A stretch of DNA of 64,000 nucleotides, from contig NC_092576.1 of the NCBI RefSeq assembly GCF_037975245.1, positions 5,814,001 through 5,878,000 of the forward strand, in the 5' to 3' direction. This DNA is from Apostichopus japonicus. Taxonomy: Eukaryota > Echinodermata > Holothuroidea > Aspidochirotida > Stichopodidae. A program made the position numbers and the translations under genes. Positions within the stretch are counted from its first letter, which is position 1, and every line of letters starts with the position of its first letter. A model generated the notes under the pieces. It was not told where the DNA came from and did not search any database. It saw only the letters and a list, made by a program, of their open reading frames with translations. This document shows positions 56,238 to 64,000 of the stretch, in pieces.

Positions 56238-59200
56238 GTAAGATCCAGTACCGGGTACCGGATTCATCTTGGAGACTGGGGGGGGGGGGACTGCGGTGGG
56301 TTATATATGTATGGGAGAAGGAAGATTACATGTTATCATAAAGATACAAGAAGTGAAATAAAATACCTGCACTCCAGTATTAAGACTTCCTCTGTCTGGA
56401 GAAGTACTAACTCAATCACATCACATGCATACGCCCAGCATTGGGAGGATGGAATTGTCAGGTAAGGGTTGGGGGTGGTGACCTTTGTAAATGTGGTGAA
56501 TGTGTCTGGCAAACTGATGAAAATGCAATGTGGAGGATGCTTTTCTGTTTGGGTAAGGATGCCAATGGAATGGTATTTTTAAAATTGTAGTTGAATGCAA
56601 GGCAAAATTCATTACAATTTCATATGATGGTTCTATGTTCCTTAGAATTAACAATTTAAATACATTTTGGACTGGAGAATGGAACTCGGTCTAAGAGAAA
56701 AATATACTACAACTTTCATTTGATAAGAAACAAGATAAACGTCTTTTTTCTTCAATTACAGGCACGGTTGTCTCATCAGATAAGTGCCAGACTCCGCAAT
56801 ATCTGCAATTGGGAAAGAAAGGTAAGATATCCTGCAACTTTCCTGGTGGTTTATATGGAACAGTTTGGTACAACTCGTCCAATTTGACTAGCGAAGATCG
56901 ACAATTAATTTGCCACAGAGAAGGTATTGTATTTGGACCCGGATACGAGTCGGGAGAATACAGTGTTCAACCTGATGGATCTCTTGTTATCAACAAAGTT
57001 TCCACCAAACATAATACTTCTTTCGGTGTATTGACATTGGCAACTACAGAAGATGATCCAATCGTTGAATATGTCCGTGTAGTTGTCTACGGTAAGTCGA
57101 TTTCTTTGATAACAACATGCATATCTGTCGAAACATTGGAGCGAAGAGGTAGAGCACAATGCAACGTGGAATCCACAGAAAAAAAAAAAATAAGAGGTTC
57201 AACATTTCGACTGGCGCTTGATAGAGCCCGACGAAACACGTCATAAGCATAACTCAGGTAGATTCCTTCCATAAGTTTTAGATACGCGCCTGTTCGTTAG
57301 ATCTCCGAACCCTTTTCTGTACATTTCTCTAGCTCATGTAAATATTTTCAACCTCAAGTTATCCTCCAATAAGAGAACAATCGAGCCAATGACCAATTTT
57401 ACGCCTATTGTTTGGAGATTTCTTCTCAGAAATCGTTCGCGTTTATCACGAATAAAAGCTTGGTAAAGGATTCCTTGATGATCATCACATTCTCCTATCA
57501 TATCTCGTTATCATGTTTCAGACATTGCCTTCCTAGTTTAGCTGACAATAAAAGAAGTCAATCGGGGATTTGTTCATTCATCAGTCTATCCATTTATTCA
57601 TCTACTCACTCACTCATATGTTTATAATGCAAACGATGAAAAAAGAGACCGGGGACTGCGGTGGGTTATACAGTATATGTAAGGGAGAAGGAAGGGTTAC
57701 AGGTTTACATAAAGATACAAGAAGTAAAGTGAAAGACCTGCCTTCCGGTATTAAGACTTCCTATATGTCTGGTGAAGTACTTACTCAATCACATCACATG
57801 CATACGCCCAGCATTGGGAGGGAAGAATTGTAAGGTATGGGTTAGGGGTGGTGACCTTTGTAAATGGGGTGAATGTGTCTGGCAAACTGATGGAAATGCA
57901 ATGTGGAGGATGCTATTCTGTTTGGGTAAGGATGCCAATGGAATGGTATTTTTAAATTGTAGTTGAATGCAAGGCAAAATTTATTACAATTTCATATGAT
58001 GGTTCTATGTCCCTTAGACTTAACAATTTATACATTTTGGACTGGAGAATGGAACTCGGTCTAAGGGAAAAATATACTACAACTTTCATTTGATATGAAA
58101 CAAGATAAACGTCTTTTTTCTTCAATTACAGGCACGGTTGTCTCATCAGATAAGTGCCAGACTCCGCAATATCTGCAATTGGGAAAGAAAGGTATAATAT
58201 CATGCAACTTTCCTGGTGATTTATATGGAACAGTTTGGTACAACTCGTCCAATTTGACTAGCGAAGATCGACAATTAATTTCCAACATAGAAAGTTTTGT
58301 ATTTGGACCCGGATACGAGTCCGGAGAATACCGTGTTCAACCTGATGGATCTCTTATAATCAACAAAGTTTCCACCAAACATAATACTTCTTTCAGTGTA
58401 TCGACATTGGCGACTACAGAAGATGATCCAATCGTTGAATATGTCCGTGTAGTTGTCTACGGTAAGTCGTTTTCTTTGATAACAACATGCATATCTGTCG
58501 AAACACTGAACCGAGTTCAGAGTTTGGAACGAAGAGGTAGAGCACAATGCAACGTTGAATACACAGAAAAAAAAAAATAAGAGGTTCAACATTTCGACTG
58601 GCGCTTGATAGAGCCCGACGAAACACGTCATAAGCATAACTCAGGTAGATTCCTTCCATAAGTTTTAGATACGCGCCTGTTCGTTAGATCTCCGAACCCT
58701 TTTCTGTACATCTCTCTAGCTCATGTAAATATTCAACCTCAAGTCATCCTCCGATAAGAGAACAATCCAGCCAATGACCAATTTTACCCCTACTATTTGG
58801 AGATTTCTTCTCAGAAATCGTTTGCGTTTATAACGAATAAAAGCTTGGTAAATCACATGCATATGCCCAGCATTGGGAGGGACTAATTGTCAGGTATGGG
58901 TTAGGGGTGGTGACCTTTGTAAATGGGGTGAATGTGTCTGGCAAACTGATGGAAATGCAATGTGGAGATGCTATTCTGTTTGGGTAAGGATGTTGTTTTA
59001 ACTGTAGTTGAATGCAAGGCAAAATTCATTACAATTTCATATGATGGTTCTATGTTCCTTAGACTTAACAATTTATACATTTTGGACTGGAGAATGGAAC
59101 TTGGTCTGAGGGAAAAATATACTACAACTTTCATTTGACATGGAACAAGGTAAATGTCTTTTTTTCTTCAATTACAGACACGGTTGTCTCATCAGATAAG

Positions 59201-62200
59201 TGCCAGACTCCGCAATATCTGCAATTGGGAAAGAAAGGTTTAATATCATGCAACTTTCCTGGTGGTTTATATGGAACAGTTTGGTACAACTCGTCCAATT
59301 TGACTAGCGAAGATCGACAACTAATTTCCAACAGAGAAAGTTTTGTATTTGAACCCGGATACGAGTCGGGAGAATACAGTGTTCAACCTGATGGATCTCT
59401 TGTTATCAACAAAGTTTCCACCAAACATAATACTTATTTCGTTGTATCAACATTGGCGACTACAGAAGATGATCCAATCGTTGAATATGTCCGTGTAGTT
59501 GTCTACGGTAAGTCGTTTTCTTTGATAACAACATGCATATCTGTCGAAACACTGAACCGAGTTCAGAGTTTGGAATGAAGAGGTAGAGCACAATGCAACG
59601 TTGAATACACAGAAAAAAAAAAAATAAGAGGTTCAACATTTCGACTGGCGCTTGATAGAGCCCGACGAAACACGTCATAAGCATAACTGAGGTAGATTCC
59701 TTCCATAAGTTTTAGATACGCGCCTGTTCGTTAGATCTCCGAACCCTTTTCTGTACATCTCTCTAGCTCATGCAAATATTCAACCTCAAGTCATCCTCTG
59801 ATAAGAGAACAATCCAGCCAATGACCAATTTTACCCCTACTATTTGGAGATTTCTTCTCAGAAATCGTTTGCGTTTATAACGAATAAAAGCTTGGTAAAT
59901 CACATGCATATGCCCAGCATTGGGAGGGACTAATTGTCAGGTAAGGGTTGGGGGTGGTGACCTTTGTAAATGTGGTGAATGTGTCTGGCAAACTGATGGA
60001 AATGCAATGTGGAGATGCTATTCTGTTTGGGTAAGGATGTCAATTGCATGGTATTGTTTTAACTGTAGTTGAATGCAAGGCAAAATTCATTACAATTTAA
60101 TATGATGGTTCTATGTTCCTTAGACTTAACAATTTATACATTTTGGACTGGAGAATGGAACTTGGTCTGAGGGAAAAATATACTACAACTTTCATTTGAC
60201 ATGGAACAAGGTAAATGTCTTTTTTTCTTCAATTACAGACACGGTTGTCTCATCAGATAAGTGCCAGACTCCGCAATATCTGCAATTGGGAAAGAAAGGT
60301 ATAATATCATGCAACTTTCCTGGTGGTTTATATGGAACAGTTTGGTACAACTCGTCCAATTTGACTAGCGAAGATCGACAACTAATTTCCAACAGAGAAA
60401 GTTTTGTATTTGAACCCGGATACGAGTCGGGAGAATACAGTGTTCAACCTGATGGATCTCTTGTTATCAACAAAGTTTCCACCAAACATAATACTTATTT
60501 CGTTGTATCAACATTGGCGACTACAGAAGATGATCCAATCGTTGAATATGTCCGTGTAGTTGTCTACGGTAAGTCGTTTTCTTTGACAGCAACATGCATA
60601 TCTGTCGAAACACTGAACCGAGTTCAGAGTTTGGAGCGAAGAGATAGAGCACAATGCAACGTGGAATCCACAGAAAAAAAAAACAATAACAGGTTCAGCA
60701 TTTCGACTGGCGCTTGATAGAGCCCAACGAAACATGTCATAAGCATAACTCAGGTAAATCCCTCGCATAAGTTTTAGATACACGCCTGTTCGTTTGATCT
60801 CCGAACCCTTTTCTGTAAACTTCTCTAGCTCATGTAAATATTCAACCTCAAGTCATCCTCCGATAAGAGAACAATCCAGCCAATGACCAATTTTACGCCT
60901 ACTATTTGGAGATTTCTTCTCAGAAATTGTTTGCGTTCATAACGAATAAAAGCTTGGTAAAGGATTCCTCGATGATCATCACATTCTCCTATCATATCTC
61001 GTTATCATGTTTCAGACATGTCTCCCTTTAGCTGACAATAAAAGAAGTCATCGGTGTTTTTTTTTCATTCATCAATCCATCCCTTTATTCATCTACTCAC
61101 TCACTCATATGTTATTAAACAAACGATGAAAAAAAGAGAAAAGTGAGACTCTGTCCGCATAAAAACCATACACAAGATCAAATATTCTCATGTGATTAGT
61201 AGCTTACTTTAATAGAGTTGCAATGGTTCAACAGTGTGAAAAGTTACATTACTGAAATACCATTAGCACTGAAGCCACTTTCATAGTGAGAATATATATC
61301 TAACCGTCTAACTACACTGCATCACATTAAGACCCTATAATGAAGCTACGAATAAATATAAATAACATGCAGTGTCCACCTGACAACTGGATGTCATTTG
61401 GTAATTACAGTCGTTAACATACTGTTTTCAGTTAATCATCTAACTATAATATCTTTGTGAGGAACAAGCTAAAGCTTACATTTCCTATTGAAATATTTAA
61501 CAAAGAGTACCGACTTCCTTGCGCCCTTTAATTGTTAGTAAACCCAACACAATTAATAGTAGACCATATAAACATGCCTAATACTTTTTGGCTGGACACT
61601 ATTATTGTAATACGTCTTTCTTTTCACAATTTGCAGATAAACCACCTGAACCGTACCCAACCATTGATGCTACTGGATGTTACCAGAAATCATTATGCTT
61701 TTTAGAACTAAACGCTGCTTCAAGTTTAAGTTGTAATGTTTTACGAGTAGGTGAAGTATTAGATGATTTGTCATGGAAGTTAAGAACTTACACTGGGGAT
61801 GGACAGATCTCTTCTCAGTCGAAATCTGTAACGACCAGTGTCAATGAATTACAATCTTACCATACTGTTGTGAATATTTCGTTACAAACCTCTCTCTCAT
61901 TACGTGTATTCGTCTGTGCAGCGAGAAGCGATGTGTCTGAGGTAGGTAACAATGAATCTACGATACTGGTTGAAAGCGGGACACTGGAAGCATCTAGCCA
62001 ACATCTGCTTGTAACACCTAATGAAAAAGTGGTTATGAACTGCGGGAAAGATGTGTCATTCTTTGTATGGAAAAAAGTGGGTCAGACGGAAGAAATCATA
62101 GCTTTTGGAACTAAAAGTATGAGTGAAGTTATGATCCCTGATGGGTTCACATTGCAAAATAGCTGTCTTGTCATTAACACGGCTGGAAAACCTACCCTGG

Positions 62201-62873
62201 GCACGTACACGTGTGTTTATAGCACTGACGGTGTAACAACGAAATTTACATCAACTGATGTAACTCTTCAAGGTAAGATCGAAGTTAAAGTGCGAACCTT
62301 CCCAATTACTATTTATTTGCAGGTTAAATTATATGTGGTGTGCCAGTTTACTTAGTAAACCTGAACTTATAGAATGTTTTTCTTGTTTTGATTTGGAATT
62401 GAAGGAGAAGTGTTGCTGATAAAGTGACTTAGTATTAATAATAACTTATATGTACTTTTACTTTTATAAGGTGTATAGTTTTGGATACCGATTTGATATA
62501 AACCCCTATATATCATCCACATGCATGTTTGGGCTACCATGATCCTATTTAACATAGCAGTGTTGATATTTTATCTGGAGATGATGTCAACTTGTATTTG
62601 GAATTGTTGTTATTCATATTTTGACCATTTCTCTTGGCATTTCAGAGGAGGAACGACGAACTGGTTGGATTGGTGTTGTTGTGTTCTTTGTGCTCTTGGT
62701 GTTATTGATTTTCATCGGAGTCGTCCTCTATCGATGTAAAGGTAATTTACTGATTAATCAGTAAATATCAATCTTACTCTGAAGTATCTAATAGACTCCT
62801 GCTTAATTGACTGATTGATTTTCGGTTCTGGTTTCTTTTGCACTCAGGCTGTTGTCGAGGCTTACTTAGATAA
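56183..62873 (+). CDS. Ig-superfamily membrane receptor with four tandem V-like exons (whole gene)
   Basis: Assembled from splice sites: a signal-peptide exon, four alternative or additive 330-base V-like exons, a 636-base exon with two Ig domains, a 96-base transmembrane exon and a 26-base final exon. Every junction is phase 1. With one V exon the product is about 380 residues: cleaved leader, three Ig domains outside the cell, one membrane helix and a cytoplasmic tail of about a dozen residues. Several N-glycosylation sites (NSS, NLT, NTS, NIS, NES) fit a cell-surface protein. There is no signalling motif in the tail, so it would need a partner or act in adhesion or as decoy. A family name cannot be assigned. 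Transcription start and poly(A) site are not identified. Confidence 0.75.
56291..57652 (+). repeat. V-exon duplication unit 1
   Basis: Full-length unit: GGACTGCGGTGGGTTATA, leader intron with CACATGCATACGCCCAGCA, V exon, then a 3' intron part with AAAGCTTGGTAAAGGATTCC and TCATCTACTCACTCACTCAT. The next unit starts with the same GGACTGCGGTGGG. Confidence 0.85.
56762..57091 (+). CDS. V-like exon 1
   Basis: Acceptor TTCTTCAATTACAG, donor CTACG/GTAAGT, phase 1 at both ends, 110 codons. The fold is V-like: first Ig cysteine in KISCNF, tryptophan in VWYNSS eleven residues on, then PDGSLVINKVS. The expected D-x-G-x-Y-x-C becomes HNTSFGV, so the second cysteine is absent. It differs from the other copies in LICHREGIVF, which adds an extra cysteine, and in SFGVL. 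An additional cysteine in DKCQTP near the start could make a different disulfide. Confidence 0.8.
57653..58850 (+). repeat. V-exon duplication unit 2
   Basis: Matches unit 1 through AAAGCTTGGTAA, then jumps directly to the CACATGCATATGCCC of the next unit. The intervening part (present after units 1 and 4) has been deleted at the junction. Confidence 0.85.
58132..58461 (+). CDS. V-like exon 2
   Basis: Same length, splice sites and phase as V exon 1. Distinctive residues: GIISCNFPGD, LISNIESFVF, GEYRVQPDGSLIIN and SFSVS. By manual codon comparison with V exon 1 there are 11 amino-acid changes and 3 silent codon changes. The second Ig cysteine is again replaced by valine (HNTSFSV). Confidence 0.8.
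58851..59897 (+). repeat. V-exon duplication unit 3
   Basis: Starts at the deletion junction GGTAA/ATCACATGCATATG and ends at an identical junction before unit 4. Sharing this junction shows that units 3 and 4 arose by tandem duplication after the deletion formed. Confidence 0.85.
59178..59507 (+). CDS. V-like exon 3
   Basis: Acceptor AATTACAG with first base A where exons 1-2 have G, giving Asp for Gly at the junction codon. Distinctive residues: GLISCNF, LISNRESFVFEP and TYFVVS. It differs from V exon 4 at a single base (Leu/Ile) over 330 bases. Valine stands at the second Ig cysteine position. Confidence 0.8.
59898..61130 (+). repeat. V-exon duplication unit 4
   Basis: Begins at the shared deletion junction but has the full 3' intron part (GGATTCCTCGATGATCATCAC and CACTCACTCATATG), as in unit 1. 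It is the last unit before the two-Ig exon. Confidence 0.85.
60239..60568 (+). CDS. V-like exon 4
   Basis: Same frame, length and splice sites as the other three. Residues match V exon 3 except GIISCNF. The near identity to exon 3, including flanking introns, means a very recent duplication or gene conversion. Confidence 0.8.
61637..62272 (+). CDS. exon with two Ig domains
   Basis: Acceptor TTCACAATTTGCAG, donor TTCAAG/GTAAGA, phase 1 to phase 1, 212 codons with no stop. Domain one has SLSCNVL, a tryptophan in LSWKLRT and the second cysteine in VFVCAARSD. Domain two has VMNCGKD, FFVWKKV and the canonical TLGTYTCVYS. Both have standard Ig cysteine pairs, in contrast to the V-like exons. The start, DKPPEPYPT, makes a proline-rich linker after the V domain. 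Two Ig domains in one exon without an intron is somewhat unusual and may reflect intron loss. Confidence 0.85.
62646..62741 (+). CDS. transmembrane exon
   Basis: Acceptor CTTGGCATTTCAG, donor TGTAAAG/GTAATT, phase 1 at both ends. It encodes EEERRTGW, then a hydrophobic helix IGVVVFFVLLVLLIFIGVV, then LYRCK. The basic residues on the inner side indicate a type I membrane protein. Confidence 0.85.
62848..62873 (+). CDS. probable last exon: short cytoplasmic tail
   Basis: After TTTTGCACTCAG the phase-1 reading gives GCCRGLLR and TAA. Combined with the preceding RCK this gives a cysteine-rich membrane-proximal tail, a possible palmitoylation site. Reading through the previous donor would also stop within a few codons (GNLLINQ). 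Longer alternative tails beyond the window cannot be excluded. Confidence 0.5.
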
Positions 62874-63059
62874 CTCTAGACTGTGAAATGTTTTCCCGAT
62901 CAGGTATCTCTGCTTAATTTATATTTAAATACTTCGAAGCCATTGCAAATAAGTGATTCCTAAATATCCGATTCAGCCTTTCCTTTCCCCACTAACGGCT
63001 ATTCCATGTTCCCATCATTGATAAGACATTGTGTTAACTCCGACTTGTAGAATGAGGGT

Positions 63060-63430
63060 AGGGGTGGGGGTCTTCCATTACAATAATAGGGCATTCCCTG
63101 CAGATAACATCCCAGGTACAGTACACTATCATGAGGAGGGTCTTCCATTTCAATAGTAGGGCATCCCCTGTAGAATACACCCCAGTACACCATAACAAGG
63201 GAGTCAGATTGCAACCGCGTACAGTAGCATGAGGGGTGGGATGAGGGTCTTCCATTGCAATAATAGGGGATCCCATGCAGATTACACCCCCCTCCCCCCA
63301 TAAACTATAATGCGGAAGACCTTTCATTGCTAGGGTATCCCCTGCAGATTGCACCACTCGTACACTAGCTTGAGGGGTGGGATGAGGGCCTTCCAAAGCA
63401 ATAATAGGGCATCTCTCACATATTACATCC
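63060..63430 (+). repeat. minisatellite, about five units of 65-110 bases
   Basis: GGTCTTCCATT(A/G)CAATAATAGGG followed by CATCCCCTGCAGATTACACC and TACA(G/C)TA..ATGAGG recurs about five times. Open minus-strand frames here (repeating CPIIAMEDPHPTP) follow the repeat and are not genes. Confidence 0.85.
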
Positions 63431-63539
63431 CCCATATACGTTTGATTAAGCCTCTCCCAGATGTTCTTTATGACCTCTTAACCCTTCCTGGTATAGAATC
63501 CGGGAAATGTTTTCCTGTGAGACATGTTCTTTCACGTGA

Positions 63540-63850
63540 TAAATATGAAATAGCATATAGATTTTTTAAGCTATTGACCAGAACAAAAATGGCTGCATAA
63601 CTTATTCGTTAAGACACACAGTCCAAAATCATACTTTAGTCAATACTTTAGTCAACGAGGTACGTTATCAACATGTAAGATTATTACATTAAATAACATT
63701 AATATATAAAATAAGATAAATAGATGGAAAAGCATAGATTATTTTATGCTATTGACCAGAAAAAATGGCTGCATAACTTCTTCGTTAAGACACACGGTCC
63801 AAAATCAGACTTTAGTCAACAAAGTATACGTTATCAACATGAACGATTTA
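63540..63850 (+). repeat. direct duplication, ~185 bases apart
   Basis: GCTATTGACCAGAA, AAAATGGCTGCATAACTT, TTCGTTAAGACACAC and ACTTTAGTCAAC occur in the same order at 63566-63655 and again at 63748-63820. Confidence 0.8.
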
Positions 63851-64000
63851 AATATGAAATAGCATAAATCGATGAAATAGCATAAATAGATGAAATAGCC
63901 AAAAAGATGAAATAGTATATATAGCATAGATGAACAGAAGCAATAGATTAAACGGATGATTAAACGGAAAATTAAACAGATAAACAGATGAAATGAATGA
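63851..64000 (+). repeat. GATGAAATAGCATAAATA short-period repeat
   Basis: Degenerate units of about 17-20 bases (GATGAAATAGC, then AAACGGAT/AAACAGAT variants) continue to the window edge. Confidence 0.65.

Noticed and set aside
57092-57246. Readthrough of V exon 1 past its donor as coding sequence
   Set aside because: The GTAAGT donor is conserved in all four units and the following sequence diverges in frame and length (A-run indels) between units, as expected of intron.
63060-63430. Possible CRISPR-like array
   Set aside because: Units are variable and there are no fixed repeats with unique spacers; the sequence is eukaryotic.
62999-63435. Minus-strand frames with repeated CPIIAMEDPHP blocks, resembling a repeat protein
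   Set aside because: They follow the minisatellite in two overlapping frames, with no signal for a gene and directly after the end of the Ig gene.
1-64000. tRNA, rRNA or other structural RNA genes
   Set aside because: None recognised by eye; the only tRNA-like match is the 16-base primer-binding site of the Gypsy element.

Overview
The window is eukaryotic nuclear DNA: AT-rich, with spliced exons using GT-AG junctions, many nested transposable elements, long homopolymer and microsatellite tracts, and no bacterial-style operons. The mix of hAT, MULE-like, P-like, CR1/L2-like, BEL/Pao and Gypsy elements, together with an immunoglobulin-superfamily gene, fits a marine invertebrate deuterostome. 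An echinoderm, possibly a sea cucumber, is my best guess, but species cannot be settled by eye.

Layout. 0-4.5 kb: a long dispersed repeat (second copy near 45 kb), a degenerate minisatellite, a promoter-like repeat and a MULE-like miniature element with a 9-bp target duplication. 4.6-7.4 kb: a 5'-truncated CR1/L2-type LINE on the minus strand. 7.4-16 kb: mostly unassigned DNA with candidate orphan exons, a decayed two-exon zinc-binding gene and a BEL/Pao remnant. 16-20 kb: hAT-type elements, one nested in another. 23.5-24.5 kb: a solo LTR. 29-30.2 kb: a decayed P/THAP9-like transposase. 30.4-33.3 kb: a hAT-type element and an almost wholly palindromic foldback element. 33.5-40.3 kb: a complete Gypsy element (minus strand; two 488-bp LTRs, tRNA-Ser primer site, PHD finger between RNase H and integrase) interrupted in its reverse transcriptase by a TA-inserted element rich in GGGGTAAAAAAA motifs. 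41.3-48.6 kb: three large hAT-type elements carrying inverted minisatellites and nested repeats. 48.7-56.1 kb: two long repeats built of roughly 300-400-bp units, each packed with AGGTCA direct repeats of DR4 type; the first lies inside a larger element with about 540-bp inverted arms.

The main host gene is at 56.2-62.9 kb (+). It has a signal-peptide exon, four tandem near-identical 330-bp Ig V-like exons, one 636-bp exon with two Ig domains, a transmembrane exon and a tiny cytoplasmic exon. Every internal junction is phase 1, so any one V exon, or several, can be spliced in without breaking the frame. The V exons differ mainly by amino-acid-changing substitutions, clustered in one short segment, and all four lack the usual second Ig cysteine. 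This looks like a young, expanding array of interchangeable recognition exons and is the most interesting system here. The second AGGTCA-rich repeat ends 36 bp upstream of its signal-peptide exon.

Exon structures come from splice motifs, phase and protein features read by eye, without transcript data. Transposon ends come from visible terminal repeats and target-site duplications.
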